64,000 nt of DNA from Branchipolynoe longqiensis (taxonomy: Eukaryota; Annelida; Polychaeta; Phyllodocida; Polynoidae): NCBI GenBank assembly GCA_030323885.1, contig CM059193.1, forward strand, positions 79,263,447 through 79,327,446. The letters are read 5' to 3'. The notes under the pieces were generated by a model that was not told the origin of the DNA, made no database searches, and saw nothing but the letters and a program-made list of their open reading frames with translations. Position numbers and translations under genes: made by a program. How positions within the stretch are numbered: position 1 is the first letter of the stretch; the number at the start of each line of letters is the position of its first letter. Positions 1 to 9,893 of this stretch are shown one piece after another.

Positions 1-79
1 TCTTTATCATATGAGGCTGTCTTTTTCAGGACTTAATACAGCTTTTGGGAGGATGGTATTATCGGATCGTCAATGCGAC
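1..79. other. left flank, locally duplicated sequence
   Basis: No gene. Positions 46-80 recur with two or three differences at 752-787 on the other side of the TIR element, so the interval between them looks like a local tandem duplication. Confidence 0.5.
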
Positions 80-699
80 TTAAAAGCTGCATAGTCCGCT
101 GAAATTGTCAAAACTCAAACAATTATCAATACTTGATTCTACATATCTAGCTCATATAGTTTACTAAATAGATTCTATCAATTGTTAATAAAACTTTTCT
201 TTTTCTATGGGAATTTCTTTCCATTGACCACAAATATATGATTGTGAGCTTTCTAATTTAATGAGTGTCTATTGACACATAATTGATTGTCTGCTTTTAC
301 ATGTAAAAGCGATGGTTTGAACAAAAAACTAACATTTCTTGCCGTGAATATGGCCTATGCTGCCAACATGGCGTAAAGCAACCACCAATCAATCAATCAA
401 TCATCAATCAATCACATATCTAGCTTAGATACTGATTCACTTATTAAGCATTTGATGCCAAATAGAAGGGAATACTGAGGCAATTTAATAGAACATGTTA
501 CTACTGAAGTCTATGGCATCAGCGATTTGGCATCCCTGCCAAAACTAATTCTACGTGTTTGCACTTCAAATATCTCAAAGCTTAGCCTTTTAAAACAAGT
601 TACTTCAAACTAAAGTAAGGTAGATTTTAACAATCAATTTAATATACCTATCTCAGAAAAATGACAGAAACTCAAAATCATCGGATGATACAACTTTAA
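80..699 (+). mobile_element. TTAA-flanked short TIR element, copy 1, with nested insertion
   Basis: The element starts TTAA then AGCTGCATAGTCCG and ends with the inverted version (ATCGGATGATACAACT, then TTAA). The same family occurs at 16521, 22166, 25090, 28462 and 63653, usually 345-412 bp long, and has no coding capacity. It is a non-autonomous DNA transposon (MITE). TTAA at both ends is the target choice of piggyBac-type transposases, but these termini do not begin with CCC, so the superfamily is uncertain. This copy is longer because a retroposon sits at 153-413. Confidence 0.75.
153..413 (+). mobile_element. 261-bp retroposon nested in the TIR element
   Basis: It is bounded by a 12-bp direct repeat, ACATATCTAGCT, at 141-152 and 414-425, and ends in a run of AATC units. 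The long target duplication and simple tail indicate target-primed reverse transcription. The 3' part matches sequence at 24675-24740 (GCCGTGAATATGGCCTATGC and a CAAT tail), and the middle part matches 60600-60735. It is probably the 3' end of a LINE or a SINE that uses the same tail. Confidence 0.7.
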
Positions 700-816
700 G
701 GACCAAATACAGAAATCCCACAGCCATCCTTCTAGAATTTTGCAACAACATTTGGAAGGATAGTATTATCGGATCGTCAATGTGACTTTAACGGCGGAAA
801 TTTTGATCACAAGTGG

Positions 817-935
817 TGTAATGTATTGTAGTATACGAACGCCCCCGACAGTGAGACTGCATGATGTCATGATCCAGTGTTCCTAATAAAGTCAGTTACG
901 TTACAAGAACTCACGGTGTCCACACGTACATTACA
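817..935 (+). repeat. putative 5' LTR of the Ty3/gypsy element
   Basis: The segment begins TGTAAT and ends ATTACA, a perfect 6-bp inverted terminus, and is followed at once by a primer-binding-site-like TGG. AATAAA at 885-890 could be the polyadenylation signal. At 119 bp it is short for an LTR. The 3' partner is absent because the element is truncated, so the LTR cannot be confirmed by comparison. Confidence 0.5.
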
Positions 936-953
936 TGGTGTCAGATGTGATGG
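936..953 (+). other. primer-binding site of the Ty3/gypsy element
   Basis: TGGTGTCAGATGTGATGG directly follows the LTR. It begins with TGG, the complement of a tRNA CCA end, and resembles the TGGTGTCAGAAG-type site that would pair with a leucine tRNA. The tRNA assignment is an inference. Confidence 0.5.
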
Positions 954-967
954 ACTAAGCGGATGAA

Positions 968-3265
968 ATGGCGCTTCACGGATTGAAGCCACCTGGACCG
1001 CTAAATTTGGACGAACGAATGGCCATAAATTGGAGATCTTGGTTGCATTCGTACGAAATTTATTCAACAGCAGCGGGGATAGGATCTAAAACAGAGAAAG
1101 TGCAATGCTGTGTGCTGCTGCATGTAGCTGGCAGTGAAGCACAAAAAGTTCATCGTACATTCAAATTCGAAACGGCTGACAAAGACAAGATTGGACCACT
1201 AATAGCAGCATTTTCAAAGTATTACGAGGGCAAAACAAACATCACTGTGATAAGGTATGAGTTCAACTCATTCAACCAAACAACTGAAAATATGGACACA
1301 TACATTCGCGAGTTAAGACATCGTGTACAGTTTTGTTGCTATGAACAGTTGGAAGCTTCCCTTTTGTGTGATCGAATCGTGTGTGGAGTAAAAGATAACA
1401 AACTCAGGAATAAGTTATTACAAGCACCAAAATTGTCATTGGAAGACTGTGTACAGTTATGTAGACTGAGTGAAAATAAATCGGCACAGGTACAATTGTC
1501 TTCATCGAGTCAAGTGGATGCAGTATCCAGGGGTTACGGACGACGCGCTGAACAGGGACCCAGGATATCTCCATGGAAACAAGCGTCAACAAATCAATAT
1601 CAACAAGGCCGTAAGATGGCGGCTTCCAGATGTGGACGATGTGGATATAATCACCGGGATGGAAACTGTCCAGCACGCGGAAAGGAATGCATAGGATGTC
1701 GACGAATGGGTCATTTTGTAAAAATGTGCCATATGCAGAAGACACAGCCAAGGGGAGCACCGCTATATGAAATTAATGTTGATTTGGAAGCCGAAAATGA
1801 ACAAGTCGGGCAAGGTACATTCGACAATCAAGTTCAGGAACAACAGGACAGTGATGGCTATAATCTGTTTGTCGGTTCGATATACAATTCTGATGACGAC
1901 GACAAAGATTTGTGGTATGAGGTTTTCGTTATCGGTGGTATGGAGGTCTCATTTAAATTAGATACAGGATCCGAGGCCAATATTTTACCATTGGAAATTT
2001 ACAAGACAATAGAAAGTGCTCTTTTAAAACCGTCTAAGTGTCAGTTGATCACATACGGTGGACATAAGATCAAGCCGGCAGGAGAAACAACATTGATGAT
2101 CAACGGACAGGTTCTACGATTTCAAGTTACAGATGCTGGCAGTGCGATCATGGGCAAACAAGCCTGTGTTCAATTGGGTCTGTTAGCACGACTGGACACG
2201 TTAAGTACGACAACTTCACATGATGCTGACAAATTGGTAATAAAATATGCTGACGTATTTGAGGGTTTAGGTTTAATTAAGGTCAATGCTAAAATATATG
2301 TTGATAATAACGTAACTCCATGTATAGACCCCCCACGTAGAATACCGATAGCCATTACAGAGGGGGTACATAAAGAATTAGAACGTATGATAAAATTGGG
2401 GGTCATTGTAAAACAGGAGAGGCCAACCCCTTGGGTGAATTCAATTACAATAGTATGTAAGCCGGGAAAACTAAGAATTTGCCTAGACCCTACTAAGCTA
2501 AATAAAGCGATATTGAGAGGACCATATCCTGTAAGAACAGTCGAGGAAGTAGTGGCTAAATTGCATGGAGCTAGGTATTTTTCGGTTTTAGATGCACAAA
2601 GCGGCTATTGGCAAATAGAATTAGATAAAGAAAGTTCTGAACTATGTACATTTAATACGCCTTGGGGTAGATACAGATATACGAGATTGCCATTTGGAAT
2701 AAAAACTGCGGGAGATATCTTTATTCAGGAGATGAACGAAATTTTAAGAGGGATGCCAGGTGTTCATGTAATATCAGACGACATTTTAGTACATGGCATG
2801 ACAGAAAAAGAACATAACGACCGATTAGAGGCAGTTTTAAGCCGTGCACGAACTGTTCATCTCAAATTAAATCCTAAAAAGTCTAGAATTTTCAAGAACA
2901 GTGTTAACTATGTAGGGCATGTAATTAGCTCGGACGGCCTAAGTCCTAACATGGACAGAATACAAGCGATTATCGACATGCCCAGTCCAACCGATAAACC
3001 AGGTATACACCGATTTTTAGGAATGATTGGATATGTTAGTAAATTTATTCCGAACCTGGCTAACATAACAAAACCATTAAGGACGGTGATTCAAAAGAAT
3101 GTGTCATGGCACTGGGAAAGAGAACAAGAAAAGGCGTTTCAGGATTTAAAGAAGTTGTTAACTGAAGCACCAATACTCCAATATTTTGATAGTAGACAAA
3201 ATGTTATAATTCAAGTGGATGCGTCTAAATATGGTTTAGGCACCACTTTGTTTCAGAATGAATTA
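968..3265 (+). pseudogene. Ty3/gypsy gag-pol, 5' part, interrupted by an Ngaro insertion
   Basis: One open frame of 766 codons from the first ATG after the primer-binding site. Residues 1-200 are a Gag-like region. Around 220-255 are two adjacent zinc knuckles (CGRCGYNHRDGNC, then CIGCRRMGHFVKMC). The aspartic protease motif LDTGS is near residue 332. The reverse transcriptase spans about 470-680, with LDAQSGYW, LPFGI and an active-site box VISDDIL, where the usual YxDD tyrosine is replaced. RNase H starts near 750 (VDASKYGLG). Gag and pol share one frame with no stop between them, and two knuckles suggest the Mag/SURL side of the gypsy group. The gene is cut after codon 766 by the element at 3266-8475. 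The product would copy and package its own RNA in cytoplasmic particles. Confidence 0.9.
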
Positions 3266-3396
3266 AACATGTTGGCTGCAGGCTAACATGGGTAATTTGC
3301 ACACGAGGCGCCGGTTCTATTTTTAGCTTTCTTCCCGGTTCGCATACACCTAGCCCGGCACTTCTTCCCTCGCTGCGCTACACGACACTTCGATCA
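3266..3396 (+). repeat. Ngaro left terminal repeat A1
   Basis: It is identical by eye to 8063-8193, both 131 bp. It starts AACATGTTGGCTGCAGGC and ends GACACTTCGATCA. It probably holds the promoter and one recombination half-site. Confidence 0.9.
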
Positions 3397-3452
3397 ACTG
3401 CCGCTACTGCCTAACTACCACGTGGGCAGCTAATAAGTTACGTATCGCACTA

Positions 3453-4891
3453 ATGCCGCCTGTTCATAAGCGTCGGGGTAGGCCCCCACTATCTCATATT
3501 CTACCACGCACGCAGCCAGAGAGAGTAGCTAGGTCGTCTTGTGTACCAATTATGGACTCAAATTTGTCACAGTCGGTAAGCTCTACACCGTTGAGGTTGG
3601 GGCAGCCGGCGCCTTCTACGTCGGCGGCGTCAGACCAGGAGTCCGACCAGGACGTGGTGAAGCGCATAGGGAGGGAGCAGAGAATGTATGAGGATGTCTC
3701 TGCACGTATAGCAGAATTGGAGAGGGTGGCAGCCCTGCCGTTTAGGGGCCTTCCAGTACAGAGTACAGCCACCAGCAGCAAGGTACACCGAGAGGGCTGA
3801 GACCCCCGCCAGACCAGTGCCAGTCTTCACGCCTCCGCCCCCGCTCTTGTCACCAGTGGCTCTCCGGTCTCCGCCACCACTGCTGACCCCGGCACCTGCT
3901 GAGCACATGGTTGCTACACCACGGGCGAGGCTTCCGTCGCGGCCGCTGGCACTCATGCCGCTGCCTACCCCACCTCCGCCGCGTCCTGTCAGGCGTCTCC
4001 CACCAGTCGCGGCAGAGTTCGTGGAAGCTGTCCCTGCTCTGCAAAGGCCGAAAGGTACTACCTTTTTCCCGCATAATTTTGTGTCAAGGGGGGACGCCTG
4101 CAGGAAGATTGGGATAGGTGAAGCTACCTGGGCGGAGTACTTTGTGGCGCTCCGCCGTATTGCGGCGCACGATGCATTCCCGGAGGAATGGTGGCAGCCG
4201 TTCCTTAAGCACGAGGAAGAGTTAGCGAGGATGGCCATAACCTGGGATTGGCCGACGTGCAGGAGGTGGTCGGAGCGGATCTTTCAGATGGTAGCAGATG
4301 GCCGCCTACCTGACGCCTGGGCAGACCACGTGGCCCTGAAGGACGTACAGAGAGAAATCTGTACCGATGCTGGGAGGCACCAGCAACAGAGGCCCGCATA
4401 TGTTCCTCCTGCTCAACGTTCGGTTCCGACTCCAGCTCATCCGTCTCCAGTGATTCAAGCTCCAGCCCCAGTTAACCAACCCTTGAACTCGAGAGAGGAC
4501 TATAATAAAGAGGTAGACGGTTAAAGCGTGCTATCAATGGAACTGGGGTCAGGAGTGTGGCTTTCAGGCGGCCCATGGTGTGCTGCCCGACAGGTTCGTC
4601 CATGTTTGTGCGTACTGCGCATACAGATTCAAGCGCAGTCTACCGCACCGAGCGCAAGATTGCATGAAAAAGCGCAAGTTCATGGACAAGAAGCTCTCGG
4701 AGCAGTCAGCTGGAGCAGTAAGTGATATTGCCATATCCCTCCCCGGCTCCCCAGTGCCGCCCGGTGCTCGACATCATGCTACGCACAGTGCGCACGTGCT
4801 CAAGCTTGGTCTGGACGCCGCCATGACACCTGACCTACTTTCACCGGGGTGCCCCACCCGCCCTCCCTCCCTCCCAACCTACCTCGCATAG
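3453..4891 (+). pseudogene. Ngaro gag-like gene, frameshifted
   Basis: Three open segments in three frames make up one Gag-like region: 3453-3800 (ATG start, basic KRRGRPP tract), about 3790-4524 (proline-rich, then a conserved block GEATWAEYFVALRR), and about 4527-4891 (cysteine/histidine block with CGFQAAHG, HVCAYCAYRF and HRAQDC, a likely zinc-binding fold). The order of proline-rich linker, GEAT block and Cys-rich end is shared with the decayed second element on the minus strand at 15050-15700. The two frame changes, near 3780 and 4525, would prevent a full product unless frameshifting occurs; simple decay is more likely. Confidence 0.7.
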
Positions 4892-4892
4892 T

Positions 4893-6813
4893 CACGCGAC
4901 CAATCAGAGGGCTCACTGTAGCTCAGACCACGTGCCCGACCCCCACCCACCCTGTCTGCCCCGCCCACCTGCCCCGCACCCTTCCTCAGATACTGATTTG
5001 TCGCTGCCTGATGTTGTTTTCGATTGGTTTAATATTGCTTCTCCTATACTAACTTCTCTTGATTCTCATACTTGTTTCTCTCCTCCGCCCTCACCTGTCC
5101 TGTTTAGTGCAAAGTTAGATAAATTCTGGCCGGTAACGTCACCGGTGTTGTGGCCTTCTGCTGAACGATATTGTGATATTTATATTGCCGTACGTAAGAC
5201 TGCTCTTCCAAATTATTTATCGGCACGCATTCCGGTTCCATCGGGTTTGAAAATCCCGGCGTGGCGAGCACTGTTACTAGAGTACCCCGATCATCTTGAA
5301 TTTGGTTGGCCACTAGATTACACCTCTGAGCGGGTGCCCGTGCCTACACTAGTGAATCACACGGTCGGTGCTGACTCTGATATACATATTAATTTCTTTA
5401 TTAATAAAGAGCGTTCTATGGATGCTCTCTTGGGGCCTTTTGATATTTTACCGTTCTATCCCTGGTGCCAGGTTAGTCCAATGATGACGAGGCCAAAGAA
5501 AAATTCAGTGAACAAACGTGTTATTATTGACTTAAGTTTCCCACCAGGGCGTAGCGTAAATGCAGGTATTATTAAAGGGTTTTACCAGGGTCTACCGTTC
5601 AATTTCTCATTGCCGTCTGTCTCGACGCTAACTGATAGGTTATCACTTCTAGGTTCTAAAGCATGGTTATGGGGGGCGGATTTGTCAAGGGCCTATAGGC
5701 AACTTAGAGTTTGTCCGTTGTCTGTTCCGCTGTTAGGGATCACGCTGAATAGTCAGTTCTATCTTGATATTGCGCCGCCATTTGGTTGCAGAACATCCGC
5801 ATTAGCATGTGCCCGAACAACCCGAGCAGTTGTCTGGTTGCTGAGGAAGGAGGGTTTTTTCGCTCTCTGCTACCTAGACGATTTTGTGGGATTAGAAGCA
5901 ACTTATGTGAGGGCGGTGGAGGCCTATGCGAGATTCATAGAGCTGAGTGAGATTCTGGGTTTAGGTCTCGCGTTGGAGAAGTGCTCCCCTCCTGTGACGG
6001 CGTTGATTTGGTTAGGGTTTAAGATAGATGCACCTTCCTTGACGGTATCATTGCCTCTAGACAAGCTAGCTGAGGTCTTGAAAGAGTGTCGTGAGTGGAA
6101 GTTGAAAGTGAAAGCGTCAAGAAAACAGCTTCAGAGCTTGGCGGGGAAGCTACAACATCTCTCTAAGTGCATTAAGCCGGCAACTCGCTTTACGAATAGG
6201 ATATTAGAAGCGCTCAGGAATACCCCGTTTACGGGCCAGCATCCATTTCAGAGGGAGTTGTTGGATGATTTAGAGTGGTTTGAGAAGTTTGCGGAGGGCT
6301 ATAATGCTCTTCAACTGCTTCCCTCAATCCCGAGGGAAGAGTTCCTGCTCGAATGTGATGCGACTCTTTCCGCTGGGGGGGGCATTTTCGATCTCCCACT
6401 ACTATGCAGTACAGTTCCCTAGTTCAGTCGTAAATAAGAAATTATCGATTGCACAGTTAGAGGCACTAAACTTAGTTCATGCAGTAGCAGCACTACTTCC
6501 GAACAATCCTCAGAATTATTGTATCATAGTAAATACAGATAATGCCGCATCCCAGTCAGTGCTGGAGTCAGGAAAGGGCAAGGACAGGTTTCTCTGTGCC
6601 TGTGCGAGGCAGGTGTGGCTGTTGGCAGCAGCTAGTAATTTCGAGCTAGTGATCAAACATAAGCCAGGCGTTGAATTGGTTCTGGCAGATGCCCTCAGTA
6701 GGTCATTCGTGTCAGAGCAGATGAAGATCAAGGCGGAAGAGATGTGTAAAAGTCGTAACTTAATTAAAGTCAGCCCAGCTCTTGACCTAGCTCTATTAGA
6801 TTTTGTTGTCTGA
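4893..6813 (+). pseudogene. Ngaro pol: reverse transcriptase and RNase H, one frameshift
   Basis: RT is open to 6422. Key boxes are KRVIIDLSFPPG (about 5515-5550), LWGADLSRAYRQL (about 5668-5705), the catalytic YLDDFVG (about 5870-5890) and LIWLGFKID. RNase H continues in a different frame from about 6383 to 6813, with VNTDNAASQ and LADALSRSF; its first acidic residue lies just before the shift in LLECDAT. The switch falls on a run of eight G at 6375-6382, so a single extra base in a homopolymer explains it. The frame is open upstream of 4932 and no convincing ATG marks the start. The enzyme copies element RNA into DNA. Confidence 0.85.
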
Positions 6814-6869
6814 TTCTTCTCTTGTTCGGAAGATAGTATAATTATTGCCTCTATCTTCCAGAGTACACA

Positions 6870-7814
6870 GTGACACACCACATCGAGCTCATCAACCTCT
6901 TCTCCTCTGGCTTGGCGACACGTACATGGCAGAATAAGGCAGCCCACCTGTCGCGCTATTTCAGGTTCTGTGCTACTAATAACATCGCTCCTCTTAAACC
7001 TTCTGTCTATGACCTCCTTTCCTTCCTAATGTCCCTCTCTAAGACCCTTAAGTCCCCAGGGGCAGTCTTTAACTATTATTCTTCGGTTAAAATCTGGGTC
7101 ACCGGTAGTCCCGGTCAGCATCCTCAGTTCGATTGTAACGAGATTGTGGTGATGAAGCGTGCGGTGCTGAAGTCATCAAACCATACAGTGCGAAGAGCAC
7201 ACCCGATTTCCCCAGATGAGTTCAGAGCAGTAATAGAATATCTCTCTCTTCTGAACCCCTCTCCCTTAGTTGTAATAGTCGCTCTTCTGTTCTCGTTCCT
7301 AACACTAATGAGGCAAAGTAATCTAGTAGCTTCCTCTAATACTAACATAGGTCCTCATGTGCTCAAAAGACGAGATGTTCTATGTGGTAAAGATAATCTG
7401 GTACTGACCATGCGCTCTTCTAAAACCAGATCCGATGCAGACCCTCTTACTTTCCATCTACCTGCTCTTACTAACTCTCACTGCTGTCCTGTCCGAGCTT
7501 GGAGGAGGTATGCAGACTCTGGGGTTTTCCTTCCTCCTCACTCCCCCGCCCTTCTCCTGCCTTCTGGAAAGCCGCTAACCAACCGAGCCCTGTTACGGGC
7601 TTTCAGAGTGGCTGCTTCAGTCGTCATTGGTACAAGAACACATTACACTCTTCACAGCCTTCGGAGAGGGGCTGCCCAAGCCTGTGAGAGCTACGGCTTG
7701 CCGCTTTCAGGAATCATGCAAGCAGGTACCTGGAAGTCGAATGCGGTCCGCTCATATCTGACACTTCCAGTTGTACGCGACGCCCCTGCAGCGCTCACCT
7801 CTTTATTGGTTTGA
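6870..7814 (+). CDS. Ngaro tyrosine recombinase
   Basis: An intact frame of about 314 codons with a phage-integrase fold. The N-terminal SAM-like core-binding part covers about residues 10-110 (counted from the GTG at 6870). Catalytic residues are R148 (LMRQSNL), K185 (SSKTRS), H262 and R265 (HSLRRG), W288 and Y296 (GTWKSNAVRSYL), so the full R-K-H-R-W-Y set is present. The enzyme would join a circular DNA copy to the target through a 3'-phosphotyrosine. There is no ATG near the start; a pyrimidine-rich stretch ending in CTTCCAG just upstream (about 6844-6860) could be a 3' splice site supplying the start from another exon, which is inference. The last codons run into repeat B1. Confidence 0.9.
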   Translation: MTHHIELINLFSSGLATRTWQNKAAHLSRYFRFCATNNIAPLKPSVYDLLSFLMSLSKTLKSPGAVFNYYSSVKIWVTGSPGQHPQFDCNEIVVMKRAVLKSSNHTVRRAHPISPDEFRAVIEYLSLLNPSPLVVIVALLFSFLTLMRQSNLVASSNTNIGPHVLKRRDVLCGKDNLVLTMRSSKTRSDADPLTFHLPALTNSHCCPVRAWRRYADSGVFLPPHSPALLLPSGKPLTNRALLRAFRVAASVVIGTRTHYTLHSLRRGAAQACESYGLPLSGIMQAGTWKSNAVRSYLTLPVVRDAPAALTSLLV

Positions 7815-8062
7815 GCGCTGCACGGGGTCTTCTCTTCACCTTCTCGCCATGAACCTTGACAAGTCCGAGTTGCTCAATACATGTAAATGCTGAACTGAAC
7901 TGAACTGCTCAGGGCGTCTGGGTCCTCGTACCTGGCCCTCACCGCCTTACCGCTGCTCTGTCAGCCAAGATTAAATTTTATTAAATTAAATAAATAACAT
8001 TAACCGTTCATATTCTGCTTTGTCAATTCATTGTATGTCTGTGTGTATGAGTGTGTGAATTA
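7808..8062 (+). repeat. Ngaro right repeat B1
   Basis: It matches 8211-8475 except for a 10-bp shorter ATTAAATTT tract and single-base changes. It begins inside the recombinase stop region and runs straight into A2 at a TGAATTA junction. Confidence 0.9.
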
Positions 8063-8193
8063 AACATGTTGGCTGCAGGCTAACATGGGTAATTTGCACA
8101 CGAGGCGCCGGTTCTATTTTTAGCTTTCTTCCCGGTTCGCATACACCTAGCCCGGCACTTCTTCCCTCGCTGCGCTACACGACACTTCGATCA
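8063..8193 (+). repeat. Ngaro repeat A2
   Basis: Second copy of A1, directly joined to B1. A 17-bp unique spacer (8194-8210) separates it from B2. The B1-A2 join reproduces the junction expected in a circular intermediate. Confidence 0.9.
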
Positions 8194-8210
8194 CCCACCC
8201 TCTCACCCAC

Positions 8211-8475
8211 GGTTTGAGCGCTGCACGGGGTCTTCTCTTCACCTTCTCGCCATGAACCTTGACAAGTCCGAGTTGCTCAATACATGTAAATGCTGAACTG
8301 AACTGAACTGCTCAGGGCGTCTGGGTCCTCGTACCTGGCCCTCACCGCCTTACCGCTGCTCTGTCAGCCAAGATTAAATTTGATTAAATTTGATTAAATT
8401 AAATAAATAACATTAACCGTTCATATTCTGCTTTGTCAATTCATTGTATGTCTGTGTGTACGAGTGTGTGAATTA
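8211..8475 (+). repeat. Ngaro right terminal repeat B2
   Basis: Second copy of B1, 10 bp longer through one more ATTAAATTTG unit. It ends at TGAATTA (8469-8475), which is also gypsy coding sequence. Confidence 0.9.
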
Positions 8476-9249
8476 CCTGTAGCTATGGCATCAAAAGCAT
8501 TAGATAAATCACAAATAAATTATGCGGTAATTGAAAAAGAGTTATTAGCCATATGTTTTGTCTGTAAGAAGTTCCATCATTTTATTTATGGTAATGAAGT
8601 AACAGTACACACAGACCACAAACCCCTAGTTGCAATTATGCTTAAACCAATACACAAGCTTTCAGCAAGGATGCAACGTATGCGCATGAGATTGCAAAAT
8701 TATAATATCACAGTATCATATCTGAAAGGGTCGCATTTATATTTTGCAGACACTTTATCAAGAGTGCATACCTCCAGTATAGCCCCTAAGGATTTGTACG
8801 ACCATGACATTTCGGTTGGGGCTATAGATTTGGATATGGATGTTGTCCATCGTATCAAGGAGGCCACCAAGGTAGATCAGACGCTCAACACATTAAAAAA
8901 TCTAACGTTGGAAGGATGGCCGGATAGTAATGAGCATATTCCGAATAGTGTTAAACCCTATTATACGTTTAGACATGAGATAACATGGGCAGAGGGAGTA
9001 TTACTGAAAGGTGCACAAATAGTAGTCCCTAAAATTCTACAGGCTGAGATGCTGAACAAAATACACGAATCACACTTAGGGATCGTAAAATGTAAGCAGC
9101 TCGCCAGGGATAACATTTTTTGGCCGGGAATCGGTAGACAATTGGAAGACAAAATATCCAGATGTGATACATGTCAGGAAAATCTAAGCGATATTAACGC
9201 CGCCGCTACATCGGCGGCGATATTAAACCAAAAATCGAAGCGATATTAA
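8476..9249 (+). pseudogene. Ty3/gypsy pol, 3' part: RNase H and truncated integrase
   Basis: This continues the frame that stops at 3265; codon phase is preserved across the Ngaro insertion. The RNase H acidic residues lie in VIEKELLAI, HTDHKPLV and FADTLSR. The integrase zinc-binding HHCC set follows: H and H in KIHESHLG, C and C in RCDTC. The frame then enters a GC-rich hairpin repeat and stops at 9247-9249, before the integrase DDE core. The catalytic core, the chromodomain or tail region, and the 3' LTR are all missing, so the element was dead through a 3' truncation in addition to the Ngaro insertion. Confidence 0.9.
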
Positions 9250-9276
9250 CACCGCCGCCACATCAGCGGCGATATT
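9189..9276. repeat. two copies of a 36-bp hairpin at the gypsy truncation point
   Basis: 9189-9224 and 9241-9276 are near-identical. Each starts CGATATTAACGCCGCCGC and ends GGCGGCGATATT, so each folds on itself. They replace the integrase core and supply the stop codon. Confidence 0.7.
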
Positions 9277-9363
9277 GTCAAATAGCGGTGCTCGCCGGCA
9301 ACAGGCTCAGAGGGATTTCCCAAATCTATAAATAACTGCTAGTTTAGCTAACGCCACCATGCT

Positions 9364-9663
9364 TTGGCCCCGTACATACCCGTGACCCATTTCGGAACAC
9401 CCGCTTTAGCTACCCCGAGGGTGGTCCTTAACACCGGAGCCGATAAAAACTTGTTCATGCATTCGGGCCCAGATTTACCCTGCGACCGGCACCAAAAGGG
9501 CGTATCAGCCAGAGTTCACTCATTAAGTAACTCGTGTCTTGCCTTGCTGCAGCGTCGCAATATAAAGCAAACTAAGAGCAGACGACATATGAGCGGTGTT
9601 ACCTTGCCGAAGGTGGCGGCCCCTAGCGGGTTAAAGTTGCGCGCCTTGCAGAGCGTGAGGTAG
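9364..9663 (+). pseudogene. possible retroelement protease-like fragment
   Basis: An open frame of about 100 codons without an ATG. It holds RVVLNTGADKNLF, which resembles the retroelement aspartic protease signature LDTGA with Asp changed to Asn. The rest has no recognisable match and nothing around it looks like pol. It could be a chance resemblance or a relic of another retroelement. Confidence 0.25.
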
Positions 9664-9893
9664 TTCCCGTAGAGCACACATCGGGGCAGACACACCCCGT
9701 CAGCACGCTCGTAGTTCATCTCCAACCTGCAAATATATCAACGGATTTGTTTAATTTACAGATTTGTGTGTGCTGTTGCTTTAGTATTATTGATCAGACG
9801 CCAAAATGCGTCCGCAAGTTCCATGTACAAGTCCGGGTACGCCTGCCTGAAATGGGTAGCACTGTATTTCTGATATGATCTAGATGGTCACAC

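Larger units (their letters stand above)
3266..8475 (+). mobile_element. Ngaro-like (DIRS order) tyrosine-recombinase retrotransposon
   Basis: The 5.2-kb element carries gag-like, RT/RNase H and tyrosine recombinase regions and no LTRs or DDE integrase. Its ends form split direct repeats: A1 (3266-3396) at the left, then B1 (7808-8062), A2 (8063-8193) and B2 (8211-8475) at the right, which is the Ngaro layout. A1 and A2 read as identical and B1 and B2 differ by about 10 bp plus a few bases, so the insertion is young. It sits inside gypsy pol with no target duplication beyond a shared TGAATTA (3259-3265 and 8469-8475). The same heptamer lies at the B1-A2 junction (8056-8062), as expected if a circular form recombined at that core. 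Confidence 0.9.
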
